A stretch of DNA of 64,000 bases. Origin: Atriophallophorus winterbourni. Its lineage: Eukaryota > Platyhelminthes > Trematoda > Plagiorchiida > Microphallidae. The notes beneath the pieces are model-generated. The model saw nothing but the letters and a program-made list of their open reading frames with translations. It did not search any database and was not told the DNA's origin. Below, piece after piece: positions 12,201-21,330 of the stretch. The stretch is taken from positions 62,001 to 126,000 of the forward strand of contig JACCGJ010000666.1 in NCBI GenBank assembly GCA_013407085.1, in the 5' to 3' direction. Each line of letters starts with the position of its first letter. Positions within the stretch are counted from its first letter, which is position 1. The translations under genes were made by a program, and so were the position numbers.

Positions 12201-15200
12201 GTACATAATGAGAGCAGAGTGGCTACGGTAGAGGTGTGAGAGGATCAACGAATGTTTTCCATGGAAATGTAGATCGTGAAGCCAAACCAAAGCCAATACA
12301 TAGGGTAACGAATAGCTTTCAACCGTTTTAAAGCAACAGGTTCTTGGTCACACAGTTCATGTCAGCTATCCGCTAAGCGTTTCACTGTCTTCGAATAGCG
12401 CTTGTCGGATGAAATGTGTGAAGATCTACTGTCCTCGGGGACACAGCGGAACAGGTAAAAGCATAATAAGTTTACAAAATGATATGGTTAAAACTAAACG
12501 AACCTGAGAATAATAAAGTGCGCGTATTTCGGGGCCTGAGAGAAACCCGTCATTGTCGAAATCTGGAGGTAAATAATAATCCAGTCAGGAACCATTGTAG
12601 GATCCAAGTGAATAGACAACACAATGAGCAGATTGATACATAGGACAGACTGATAGATAGATTAGATTAGATAGATAGATAGGTAGATGTGGAAGAATCA
12701 CAGTGAGACATACCATGCGTCATGAAGAGCGCTTCTGGTGAGTAACTGTCAGCGTCCATCTGATCATCATCGCGCCATGCTTCGTGCAATTGTTCGAAGC
12801 TACCCTGTGATCAACACAATACAAAAAGGAACGAAATTTGAAAAATTCTGACGTGAAAGAACAGCAAGCATGTGAGGTTTGTAAGATAACAAACACGTAT
12901 GCGTCACCAATGATCAAAGGCAACATTGAATTGAGTACTAAAGGCAATGCACAGTAGTGATACCTGACAACAATTTGTGAAGGTTGACGCTGCTTCGGAC
13001 ATTTTGATTCGATTCATACGAACTTCAGCAGATATCGTCATTATACAAAACTTTCCGTCCGTAACCCCATGAAGTAGCGAATGTATACAATCACGGTCGA
13101 CATGAGCAGAAGGGGGCCAACAAGTGCTGCTTTAATTGGGTCAATACGCAGTCAGTAAATCAACACGTTCAATTGAATGAACAATGAGCCCAGTGACCTT
13201 GAGAACAACCAATTACGAAGAAAGAAACAGAATGGCTAGTGTATAAAAATCAGAAGACATGACGAAGACGAGCTCTTTACAAGCTAATTTGACGATATCA
13301 CATAGCTTGATGACGAAACGTCCTACGGCCACTATGCCAGCTCTGTGGACACAGAATACCCAACAGCTGTATATATCTGTTCAACAGATCGCACACCGAT
13401 GGTGTGCATGACTCAACCTTTCGCGCAAGAATGAATGAGATGTGAACTCCGTATCGGGGTGATGGTACAGCAAGTAAGACGTGCACCTTTCAATCAAGCG
13501 GCCGTATTGTATGAAAACACAAGCCTGATCAAGCAAAGTGCCACACAGTCAGGGACTGCACGTGGGCTAAGATACTGTCAGGTTGTCCAGGTTTAGACAG
13601 ATATGGGGAAGGAAAACAGCAATGGCAGTGAGACTCCAGCGTGTACTCGCATGCAGCTCACTACCAATGGCAAATCAATTTAGCAGGGTGTTATCCGCAC
13701 AGCACTGAAGTGCTGCACGATTGCACATTTGTGCCGTATTAATGCATGTAAACTCGACATTTCTAACGCTTTCGACAGGGCCGATCATAATTTCATCATC
13801 ACCATGATGCACAAGTCTGGAGCCAGACAAATTGCCAAGCTATATGAAGCAATAAAAGCAGATAAGCGGAATATGCAAAAGCAAATGCGCAAAAAGTTGC
13901 TTGTTTTTGTAGTTTCACTGCATGTGATTTTGTGTTTGTTTTTGTTCATCAAATGTAGGAAAAAGATTAGGACACATAATAAAATACACTAGCGCCACTG
14001 ACTTCGGTTTACAACCATATCTCATAATATTCGAGCCAACTATTAGGTGGAACATTTGGACCGCACCCAGGCAAACGAATACGCCCAACTGAGCCTAGCG
14101 CTACGGTGAGTTTCTTCATCCCAACGCGCCACGTCATGGACTGGCCACCCGATCGTTTCTCCCAGCTTCTGCCAGGCTTTGCGAATAAGGCAAGGTACGG
14201 TAAACGGTGAGTAGGCATTCTAAAACATGTCCCAACCATCGCAAGCGAGCAAGCATCAGCATTTCTCTCAGCCCTTGGCCTTTTGGTCCCACCCACTTGC
14301 AGACATCCATATTTGTAACGCACGGATGTGCAATCGTGCAGCATTTATGTGTTGTGCGGCTAACATCGTGCTAAATTGAATGGCCAACGGTAGTGAGCTG
14401 CATGCTGAAATACGCTGGAGTCTCACTACCATTTCTATTTCTATTTCCCCCTCATATCTGTCTAGGCCTGGGCAACCTGACAGCCCACGTGGAGTCTCTG
14501 ACTGTGCGGCACTTTGCCTGGATCAGGCTTGTGCTTTCATACATATTTGTAACGCGTTGCTGCCACCGAATACGAGCAATCCTACACAGGCAACGTGGTT
14601 TTTGTAAAGCCAAATGCCTTTTCAACCATAAATCTTGACTCTTGCGTCTTTGGAACTCAACTGAAGCTTAAAATATGTGCCAACAATAGTCGGAAAAACA
14701 ACAGCGGCATCCTGGGTAAAACAAAACCAATACACCTTAGAGGGCCATGATACTGCCAGGTTGCCCAGGCCTGGACAGAAACAGAAAATGGCAGCGAGAT
14801 TCCATCGTATTTCCGTCCAAGTAACGATGGCAAATCAATCGACTACGAAGAATAACGATCTAATCACAATTGCTCCGTTTCAACTGTCAACCTGTTTGCC
14901 GACGGATCGATATGTAAAGCGCATTCCAACAACAAGAACCTCCAACAGATGGTGATCACAACTTGAACAGCAGCGGATATTGTGCAACGCCGTGCACAAT
15001 GGAGTGCTACCGATCATGAATACTGTGTGTAGGCCTGGGCAACCTGACAGTATCATAGCCCGCGTGCAGTCTGTGACTGTGCGGCACTGCCTGGATCAGG
15101 CTTGTGCTTTCATACCATACCATACTGTGTGTAAGAACACGCTGCATTTTTACGGTATCTCAGCCCATGAGCAGTTTACGGCTGCGCGGCATTTTAGTTG

Positions 15201-17109
15201 GCCTCGGACATACACCTAACGAACAAAGAATAACACAAACAACGCGAATATAACAACTAAATAGGGTCAAATTGATGGAATGCGATATATAAAAATACCA
15301 ACAATCTGACCGGAGTATGCGCAGGAATATGACGACGAGTGATCTCACGCCAGCGTTTATGCACGCGGTCCTTTTCGCCTTCGGGAACACTGTCCAACTC
15401 CTTCACATACATCAGCTTCAGGTCGGCTTCCAGTTTCGTGTAGGTATCGTAATTTGGGCCCAGTCTTTTTTTCAGCTGAAAACAAATGGTGCACGCAAAT
15501 CATCTGAAAATATTCTAAGTGATAGGCAAAGAGGTGACTGACCATAGTGCGACAGGATATAGTCAGGTGCATATGAAAAATGTTGCAAGAGGACAGTGCA
15601 AAGTTAGCATCGATTAATTAGACAAAAATATGAAAACGCTGGTGATTATTGATTCCGGGAGCTCTAACACCCACTACTTCCGCTGGTAATAACACTACAG
15701 TGAATACGAGTCATTAGCGTTCAATAGAGTGTATGAGAATCACGCAAAACTGTTTGCAGCAGTCGACCATCCCAACGAATATCGTGTAAACGATAATCAA
15801 ACGGAACCTAGTGGAGTGATGGGGAAAGCTTGTTGTGCTGATGTCGTTGTATTCATACACAAAACTTGATTGAACGCATGTTCCAACTGAGGTGTAAGCA
15901 ACCCATTCCAGTTTGTTTGTGCTTACTCTTTCATAAATTTTGAAACTGTTTAAGTCCACCTTTCCACATCTTTCAGAATTTTATTTCCTCATGGCTATCA
16001 AGCTGTCCCGAATGATGGTGATGAATCTAGCTGAACAGGCACAAAGGGATGATGCACGTGAGACAGAAATGCAGAAAACGATCCGTGTAATATTAAATAA
16101 AGAATTTGCATTCTTCAAGCTTCTTCTATTTAGATCTACTCTTAAGCGTTATGTGGACATGCGAGGCCAGCCTGCAGTGAACTCGGTAAGGAAGCTGGCT
16201 ACCCGATGAACCTGACCGTGGTTGAGTAAGCATAAGGACTACCTGACTAACTGTGATTTGGGCCATATATAAATAGTGAAACGATCACGATTCATATAAT
16301 TCAACGCGTGAAAAAATCCTGAATCAAAGCTAGTATTGTTTCTGTTTAGCCCAATACTCATACAGTTTTTGCGATCAATTCACAAACACGTTTTGACAGC
16401 TAGAAGAATGAGAGCATAGAAGGACATGTCGAAACACGCAGCAATATTTTAGGCAGTATATTCTTTCACATTTCAACATATTTTCTGATACCAGACAGAC
16501 TGGTGCAAACAGGTTGATCGAAAACATCGATTAAAACACGCAAAGAGAAAACCAGTGGTTTCTCCAAAAGGATTTATTATTTCAAAGTAAAAAACAACCT
16601 AATTTCTTCTGGTACATAGGGTTCGTACAACGAACCACGATGTTCAGACAAGGCTCACTGAACATGATCTTACTGTCTCCACCTGACGACGGCAAACAGC
16701 CAGAAACCGGTAGTGGAGTGTAAAGGATGGGGATGTGAGCAACACATTACTTTGGTCAACCTAATTTCTTGTTATTAAAACATCTTAAGAGCTTCCTGTT
16801 GCCCGTAAACATGGTTGATACGCCACATTTCACCATGTTTGTAGCAAATAAGATGGCTCTATTAAAAACCCATTACGAAATGTAATTGGTGTGAGGTTTT
16901 AGGTATTAAAAGCTACCGTTAAGGATTCCTTGCAAAACGATTATCATCAAAATGGTTATGAGATTATGGAAGAGAAATAAACAAAAATACATGCGAAAAG
17001 TCAATCGAGTACAAACTAAACTAACCTCAGCATCTGACACTGTATGTTTTACCGGAGCTGTGAGAATTATACCGACGAAACACGACAACAAGATTGAGGA
17101 ATATTGCAT
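6072..17109 (-). CDS. NUCB: Nucleobindin-like secreted EF-hand protein, seven exons
   Basis: Seven minus-strand exons read through in one frame: 17,109-17,026, 15,475-15,311, 12,804-12,714, 12,562-12,504, 9,673-9,497, 8,448-8,362 and 6,257-6,072, all with GT..AG introns, giving 849 bp (282 residues plus stop). Exon 1 is a start Met and a hydrophobic signal peptide (SSILLSCFVGIIL). Two EF-hands follow: DFDNDGFLSGPE around residue 115 and DRNNDGKISLEE around 165. The surroundings (HTPGSFEQLHEAW.., ALYYSQLERIYPDHNN) match the nucleobindin order, a Golgi/secretory calcium-binding protein. The long N-terminal and C-terminal coiled regions of vertebrate nucleobindins are not present, and the last two exons look lineage-specific. 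An extra exon between exons 1 and 2 cannot be excluded. The introns are full of repeats. Confidence 0.75.
6283..6500 (-). repeat. SINE-like repeat, family A
   Basis: Nearly complete antisense copy: plus strand reads acaagcctgatccaggcaaa, then gatactgtcaggttggccag, gcctagaca, gagactccagcgtgt, ctcgctaccggtggcaaatc. The tail beside 6,283 is degraded. Lies in the last intron/3' exon boundary region of the nucleobindin-like gene. Confidence 0.8.
6501..8361. other. Intron 6 of the nucleobindin-like gene; no other gene seen
   Basis: No coding frame with recognisable domains. The only identified item is a short RTE-1 3' end at 7,127-7,190. Confidence 0.5.
7127..7190 (+). repeat. RTE-1 3' terminus, about 60 bp
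   Basis: Reads gttaagcattcggtacgtgc, taccggtgt, aatgctgtctt then tgatgatgatg, the same end as at 35,295-35,360. A very short 5'-truncated insertion with a (TGA)n tail. Confidence 0.75.
8362..8448 (-). CDS. NUCB: Nucleobindin-like gene, exon 6
   Basis: 29 codons between a TTTTTCACAG acceptor and a GTAAGA donor, phase 0. Acidic then helical sequence (DEDDLPDLDHIQGD, LESAILRDLEKHP). No similarity to a known nucleobindin segment was recognised. Confidence 0.65.
9041..9072 (+). repeat. Repeat hairpin ending gatgacgaaacgtc, copy 1
   Basis: gtcatc and gatgac pair as six base pairs around tagctc, followed at once by gaaacgtcc. The same module occurs near 13,291 and 57,384. Sequence similarity with the 13,291 copy continues downstream for about 50 bp, so this is part of an old dispersed repeat. 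Confidence 0.55.
9180..9306 (-). repeat. SINE-like repeat, family A, divergent 5' part
   Basis: Plus strand reads gcctaggcctaa, gagacggaggtagctcagta, cggttggcaaatcaatttag, then ctgcacaattgcgcaac, matching the upstream half of family A in antisense. Confidence 0.6.
9497..9673 (-). CDS. NUCB: Nucleobindin-like gene, exon 5 (EF-hand 2)
   Basis: 59 codons between a GGATTTCAG acceptor and a GTGAGT donor. It starts LERIYPDHNNAED, runs through LRMYSRLLELMDRNNDG and a complete second loop ending SLEEF, then an acidic DHDDDEYDW tail. The loop has D, N, D at 1, 3, 5 and E at 12. Confidence 0.8.
10490..11325 (+). pseudogene. CR1-type non-LTR element, 3' end of RT ORF
   Basis: Frame gives FGSFTKQTVHRIINTYLRPT, EYAIQAWSPWLQKDISLLQR and HRTTKLVRGLKHKQYEDRI, the C-terminal CR1 pattern, then frameshifts through a VYILPGTPYPVTLH segment that corresponds to the WNALP block. 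The 3' end near 11,300-11,325 is an attgaattgaattaaatt-like repeat tail. 5'-truncated; lies in intron 4 of the nucleobindin-like gene. Confidence 0.75.
11712..11887 (+). repeat. SINE-like repeat, family A
   Basis: gtgagctgcatgc, gagtctcactgctatct, cctgacagtatcttagccca and a ccataccatac tail at 11,870-11,880. Faces the antisense copy 100 bp downstream, so the two could form an inverted pair. Confidence 0.8.
11990..12175 (-). repeat. SINE-like repeat, family A
   Basis: Antisense copy starting with a tatgtatg tail, then aaagcacaagcctgatccag, agactgtacgtgggct, gatactgtcaggtagcccag and atgcagctcactaccgatgg. Confidence 0.8.
12504..12562 (-). CDS. NUCB: Nucleobindin-like gene, exon 4 (EF-hand 1)
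   Basis: 59 bp between a CCTCCAG acceptor and a GTTCGT donor. With the last base of exon 3 it completes DFDNDGFLSGPEIRALYY. Loop positions 1, 3, 5 and 12 are D, D, D and E, so calcium binding is expected. Confidence 0.8.
12651..12688. repeat. (GATA/GATTA)n microsatellite
   Basis: tgatagatagattagattag followed by atagatagataggtagatg. Lies about 25 bp beyond the donor of exon 3 of the nucleobindin-like gene, inside intron 3. Confidence 0.9.
12714..12804 (-). CDS. NUCB: Nucleobindin-like gene, exon 3
   Basis: 91 bp between a GATCACAG acceptor and a GTATGT donor. It encodes GSFEQLHEAWRDDDQMD and SYSPEALFMTH, ending one base into the first Asp of EF-hand 1. The spacing matches the nucleobindin pattern of LKEVWEE..DG then FF.LHD. 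Confidence 0.75.
13291..13323 (+). repeat. Repeat hairpin ending gatgacgaaacgtc, copy 2
   Basis: gacgatatcacatagcttga then tgacgaaacgtcc. The stem is imperfect here (atca/tgat). Downstream ccactatgccagctctg aligns with ccacaacaactacacaagctcgg-type sequence after copy 1. Confidence 0.5.
13500..13735 (-). repeat. SINE-like repeat, family A, near full length
   Basis: Antisense; tatgaaaacacaagcctgat, gtgggctaagatactgtcag, gagactccagcgtgtactcg, ctcactaccaatggcaaatc and, at the far end, gcacagcactgaagtgctgcacgattgca, which marks the 5' part of the family. Confidence 0.8.
14009..14300 (-). pseudogene. RTE-type C-terminal fragment
   Basis: A minus-strand frame reads CFRMPTHRLPYLALFAKPGR, then RSGGQSMTWRVGMKKLT and LGSVGRIRLPGCGPN, the block that ends RTE reverse transcriptases (compare LGHVLRMPDHRLPKRI in RTE-1). 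Differences from RTE-1 suggest it belongs to RTE-2 or a related family. The 5' side runs into a family A repeat. Confidence 0.65.
14325..14548 (+). repeat. SINE-like repeat, family A, near full length
   Basis: gtgcaatcgtgcagca, taacatcgtgctaaattgaa, ggtagtgagctgcatgctga, gtctaggcctgggcaacctg, and the 3' part gatcaggcttgtgctttcat followed by acatatt. A good representative for building a consensus. Confidence 0.85.
14745..14842 (-). repeat. SINE-like repeat, family A, internal part
   Basis: gatactgccaggttgcccag, gcctggacag, gcagcgagattccatcgtat, then gatggcaaatcaatc. Both ends are missing or too diverged to see. Confidence 0.65.
15005..15128 (+). repeat. SINE-like repeat, family A, 3' half
   Basis: gtaggcctgggcaacctgac, agcccgcgtgcagtctgtga, gatcaggcttgtgctttcat and a clear ataccataccatac tail at 15,111-15,125. 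5'-truncated, as in insertions made by target-primed reverse transcription. Confidence 0.8.
15311..15475 (-). CDS. NUCB: Nucleobindin-like gene, exon 2
   Basis: 55 codons between a TTTTCAG acceptor and a GTCAGA donor, phase 0 at both ends. Charged helical sequence (LKLMYVKELDSVPEGEKDRV, then RRHIPAHTP) corresponds to the region just before the first EF-hand of nucleobindins, where vertebrate proteins have a HP..NHPGS motif. Confidence 0.7.
15811..16035 (+). repeat. RTE-1 3' end fragment
   Basis: gtggagtgatggggaaagct, cgcatgttccaactgaggtg, ccagtttgtttgtgcttact and ccacatctttcagaatttta correspond in order to the 3' untranslated part of RTE-1 at 35,070-35,290. The end shows only a weak gatggtgatgaat tail. 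The frame continuing to 16,209 was not recognised as any family. Confidence 0.65.
16210..17025. other. Intron 1 of the nucleobindin-like gene; one shared repeat
   Basis: No gene seen. The segment at 16,600-16,760, read on the minus strand, resembles 39,120-39,310 on the plus strand (shared gtggagacagtaagat and a gttcgt.gtac motif), so an unclassified dispersed repeat is present. An additional nucleobindin exon could hide here, but none with both splice sites and a matching frame was found. Confidence 0.4.
17026..17109 (-). CDS. NUCB: Nucleobindin-like gene, exon 1 (signal peptide)
   Basis: ATG at 17,109-17,107 opens 28 codons: a short polar start, a hydrophobic stretch SSILLSCFVGIILTA, and a likely cleavage region before PVKHTVSDAE. 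The exon ends in phase 0 at a GTTAGT donor (plus strand 17,020-17,025). Confidence 0.65.
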
Positions 17110-17694
17110 TATTTCGCGAGAAATACACTTTTGAGATCGAGGTATTGGCAGCGAACGGAAATACTGGCGCACAAAAGCTAAAAAAAATTGTAAACGGATT
17201 ATCAGTGGCGTGATGAAAAAAGAAATGGATATGTAAGTAAGTGGTAATTAGAATGTGTCCAACAAAAGTCGTTAATCTAATTTAATTGATTGTCGGCACA
17301 GATATTGTGTAAAAGTGTGTCGTCGTTTTAAAAATGGCACCTGTCACAACTCCTCCTTGTGGCGTCGATAAACAATCAATTTTTTACGAAGCCCTCGCAT
17401 GTTGTATCCAGGAGCGTGTCCACGAACCGTTCAAGCCATCGAAGTGTGGCGTCACTCGGTCATTGTTCGTGGTTGGACCTGCGGATCGATTATGCGAATC
17501 AAAGTTACTTTCTTATTTTCCTACTCGTCCACTTGTTCTACGCGCTTCACACGGTTAACTTGGCTTTGACCTCCATCTGTACGCCAACCATGTTGTGGGG
17601 CTATTTTATCCTGCCGGCTGATTGCTCCGGGGTCTTCGAGGATAGCGGGTAAGCGCAGGCATGTGAGAATGTTTCCGGCTCTTTGTGGTGCACC

Positions 17695-17902
17695 GATGTG
17701 CAATCGTGCAACATTGATTTTCCCAACGGTAATGAGCTACATGTTGAAACACGCTGGAGTCTCACTACCATTGCTATTTCTTTTTCCCCCCTCATATCTG
17801 TCTAGGCCTGGGCAACCTGACAGTATCTTAGCCCACGTGCAGTCTCTGACTGTGCGGCACTTTGCCTGGATCAGGCTTGTGCTTTCATACCGTACCATCC
17901 CG
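17695..17902 (+). repeat. SINE-like repeat, family A, near full length
   Basis: gtgcaatcgtgcaacattga, ggtaatgagctacatgttga, gtctaggcctgggcaacctg, cctgacagtatcttagccca, gatcaggcttgtgctttcat and an accgtaccat tail. Confidence 0.85.
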
Positions 17903-17934
17903 TAAAAGTGCAGGGTTGAGATGATGAAAACACG

Positions 17935-18050
17935 TGATGATCAGATTTCACTCTTCTCCATCTTTTAGGATTTTACTTTTTCATGGTTGTGTGGCAGTCA
18001 AGCATTCGGTAAATACTATCGGTGTAGTGCTCTCTGGTGATTATTATTAT
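17935..18050 (+). repeat. RTE-type 3' terminus with (ATT)n tail
   Basis: ctccatcttttaggatttta, ctttttcatggttgtgtggc, agtcaagcattcggtaaata, ctatcggtgtagtgctctc, then tggtgattattattatt. Same end as RTE-1 but with a different tail unit, so it may come from a sister subfamily. Confidence 0.75.
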
Positions 18051-18234
18051 TCAAATTAAGTGGATAGCAGTGCTTGAGTAGATCCAACTCACGATATAAA
18101 AAAACTATGCATTTAATTCAAGATATATCTTCGAACTTGGTCTCTCGCTAGATATAGCATCAAATAAGAGATGCGCATGGAAAATTGGTAGGGCTGCATA
18201 TAGGCTAGGATATTAACAGATTACGATGCGTATA

Positions 18235-18990
18235 ATAGCATACGCTGTTCCCGACACTTTTCTTGAAGTTGTCTCAGGGAAGAAGATCTTGTCCACGGTT
18301 CATCTTCCACGGTGGAAGCCACATTGAAATTGGAAGTAAATTCTATCACCTAAAACTTGTAGCCGGATCTGTAAAACAAACAATTTGCTTACAACATTCA
18401 GAAGGGAGATTCCTCTGTAATTGTTGAAGTGTGCACATTCTTAAAAGGCGTTGTCCATTTTTTACGCCTCTGATATTCGAGACGTCGTCATGAAATCCTG
18501 GAAACATGGACCGGACGTTCCAGGTTCCCAGATTCAGAACTGATGCTTATTGTTTAGTAATTCGTTTCGCTTGTGCTTAAAATACAATCTGCTTGTCGGT
18601 TGATTCATAATCCCCATGCACCCAATCAGGGTAGCAGACCGTGACGAGACGGCACCTTATTGACTGGGGGCTGCCCAGCTTGAGGCGGAAGGTAGCCGTC
18701 CAATGAGACCTGAAAATCTCTCCCACCATCGGAAGCAGCCCCAGACGCTAAGCTCTACGCCAGTCGAGCCATAGCTTATAACCAATGTCTGCTGCTTCCC
18801 GTGTTATTATCTGTAGAAGCGGAATCGAGTGTACTCTTCATTGGTGCGTTGTGATTTACGCCAGGGCTTTTCAAAGTGGAGAACTAGCTATTGCCCATGC
18901 AGCAATTGCTCCCGTTCCACGGCACCACCGGAGCCAAACGAACAGCTTGGCTGTTCGGAACATCGGGCTAGATTCAGTCAAATAGAATTA
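18235..18990 (-). mobile_element. RTE-3 non-LTR element, 5' part, internally deleted
   Basis: Parallels 49,310-51,170: ggaagccacattgaaattgg, aacattcagaagggagattc and gatattcgagacgtcgtcat are shared, as is the long 5' untranslated stretch with ggctgcccagcttgaggcgg. The endonuclease region between is deleted (the join is near 18,455). Coding strand is minus. No intact frame. Confidence 0.75.
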
Positions 18991-19239
18991 TTCTTCCTGT
19001 CATCCAAGCTTGGGGAAAAAGGGGGTCATTGTGAAGCATATCTCGACTTATAATCCACAGCGCAACGGGCATGTTCAGCGTCCAAATGAAACAATTTAGA
19101 AAACAAGAAACCGAGCGTATACAACACGCAATCTAATATCAACTCGCTGGAAATTCGTGAGCAAAGAGGCCTCACATACCGCACGACCACTTCTATGTAA
19201 CAACAGTGATTGTATTCCACATAAAAGTTTTATACACAT

Positions 19240-19485
19240 GCGGGAAAAGATGTTTGCAATGGAGATATAAAAGCATTGACCGCTCAGTTTGGAAACACTG
19301 TGTAGAGCGTTATCTCCAAGCTCAAGAAGAGCGCATAATATTCTTGTATGCTGAACATAGAGCACGTAGTCAGCGTACAGCTCTTACCAATCGACCGAGT
19401 ACTGCCTATTACTGTGAGAATGACGGAAATTGTTTCTCCCGAATCAGACTGTTTAGTAATTCGAAACGCTGTAGAGCATGAACCC
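19240..19485 (+). pseudogene. RTE-3 C-terminal zinc-motif fragment
   Basis: The frame reads DRSVWKHCVERYLQAQEER, then YYCENDGNCFSRIRLFSNSKRC. This matches the end of the element at 47,915-48,150 (CQRCGRDCFSRIGLFSHSKTC). The first Cys pair and the His of the finger are altered here. Opposite in orientation to the RTE-3 5' part just upstream. Confidence 0.65.
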
Positions 19486-19942
19486 GTCATGTGATTGTGA
19501 TGCATATCCATCGTCAAAATCTATCGAAAGCCGACTACAAGAGCGGAAATGAGAGAAACTAGTCGCATACGATATTATGGATAAACACTATGGATAAATG
19601 GAAACTACCCGGAGAGAGTTTCGGTAAATAATTTTAGACCCGCTTACGATTTTCCATCAACAAGATATTAGATAAAATATGCCTTGAATTTCTTTTGAAC
19701 ACTGCATCTGACAATAAAAAATCTACGCTTGAACCAATCGAGTAAACCAGCTGCTAGCTACAGCGCCCTCTGATTTCTCAACTTGAGGAAAGCAACACTT
19801 TCAGTCTTTTGCAAACTAAACAATCAATAATACAATTGTTATATTAACAGGAAAGTGAAAAAAGTATTTGAAATCTTCATTTTAACGGCATGAATTTCTA
19901 TTTTTCCCCAATTTCGTTGGTACTTCACATGCGGTTATAACG
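19486..19942. other. No gene or recognised repeat
   Basis: AT-rich sequence without an open frame of note. Confidence 0.4.
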
Positions 19943-20165
19943 GTAAACGTTATCTCCACCACCAATTTTGGCTAGGCTGAAAAGGGGTGTAGCATTGAAA
20001 TAAAAAGTCTATCTAACTACTTTCAATTTAAACAATACGTCAGTGAGCTAGTAGTGTATTGGTCATGTGATTCGCCTAAGTATCCTGAGGTCGCAGGTTC
20101 GAGTCACGGTGGCGGAATTATTTTCTGAAAATTATTCGTCATATCAGATTGCAAAATTCTAGCGA
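19943..20165 (+). repeat. tRNA-like short repeat (family B), copy 1
   Basis: Begins gtaaacgttatctccaccac, contains tgagctagtagtgtattggt (A-box-like, 20,044) and ggttcgagtca (B-box-like, 20,096-20,106) after cctgaggtcgca. Closes gtggcggaattattttctga, attattcgtcat. An antisense copy covers 44,005-44,238. The box spacing suits a tRNA-derived SINE; a cloverleaf cannot be drawn, so it is not called a tRNA. Confidence 0.7.
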
Positions 20166-20302
20166 AGTATGCTATTTTGTATAAAAATGGTGGTGCCTCA
20201 ATCACATGTTTTATTCCTTTTTGCTTATCTCGGGTTACCGCTCCCCGGAAAAAGTGATTGTCTCGAGTGCTTGTTTGTTTCTGTTTGTGACTTTGCACAA
20301 TT

Positions 20303-21330
20303 CCCCCCTAATTATTTAGAGATTAAAGCATGTATCGAATCCATGAAACGATTCAAAGCTGCGGGACCCAATGACATACCGCCTGTTTTGTTCAAAGAAG
20401 GTGGCCAAGTCCTAATAAGCACATTAGGCGATCTCCTCCGTGAAGCGTGGTTGTCAGAATCTGTCCCTCAAAGTTGGGGGAATCGGTTATCATACATATA
20501 TTTAAAAAAGGTGTGCGAAGCTCATGCTCTAATCACCGTGGGATAAGTCTCACTCCCATCATTAGGAGATTATTAGCGTCCATATGTCTTCGAAGATTAA
20601 CAACGCATAAGGAATTACAGACCCGAGAGCAGCGAGCTGGCTTCCGGCCTGGCAGAGGCTGTGTCGCCCACATCTTTATTCTTCGACGCATCTTAGAACT
20701 GCGGCACACTTATCGACGGCCGAAAATAGCCATCTTTTTAGACTTCAAATGAGCATTTGATTCAGTCGATCGAAATGTCCTTTTAATACCTTGCTGTGTA
20801 AAGGCGTTCCGCAAAAGTATGTTAACATACTACGTGCAGTTTATGCTCATGCATCCGGATGCGTTAAGGTTTACGACGAACTCTCACCCAAATTCCCCAC
20901 CACAAGTGGCGTCCGACAAGGATGTCCGATTTCTTCGTTTTTGTTTAATTTTGTAATTGATGCCATCATGGAATTATGCAACGAGTGAGCCCCAGCTTTT
21001 GCAGTTCACATAATGCCAGGCGGCAAACTTCTCGACTTGGACTATGTTGATGATATAGTTCTGCTCTTCGACTCGTACACAGATGCACAGGCGATACTGA
21101 ACAAGCTATCTAGTATTGTGCCCGTATTTGGAATGCGTTTTGCACCCTCTAAGTGCAGCGTTCAGCTGCAGGACACCGACTTATCAAACAGCACTTTATT
21201 ACCTGACAATGAGGCGCTTGAAATTGTAGATCGTTTTACGTATCTTGGTTGTTGTATCAATAATTCTGCATTGTTAGATGACGAGGTCTCGGCACGCATT
21301 TCTAGAGCGACTGTAGCATTTCGCAACATG
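20303..21330 (+). mobile_element. RTE-1 array, unit 1 (RT part only)
   Basis: Starts at ccccccctaattatttagag and runs through the RT palm blocks DIPPVLFKEGGQVLI, HRGISLTPI, AGFRPGRGC, AFDSVDRN, GVRQGCPISSFLFNFV and LLDLDYVDDIVLLF. It stops at tttcgcaacatg, where the next unit's endonuclease begins at gatccagcaagctgc. The frame shifts at about 20,477. The catalytic motif is YVDD, against YADD in copy A. Confidence 0.85.

Noticed and set aside
20044..20115. Possible tRNA gene with A and B boxes
   Set aside because: No acceptor or anticodon stem can be drawn, and the sequence continues as a repeat seen at 44,005-44,238.
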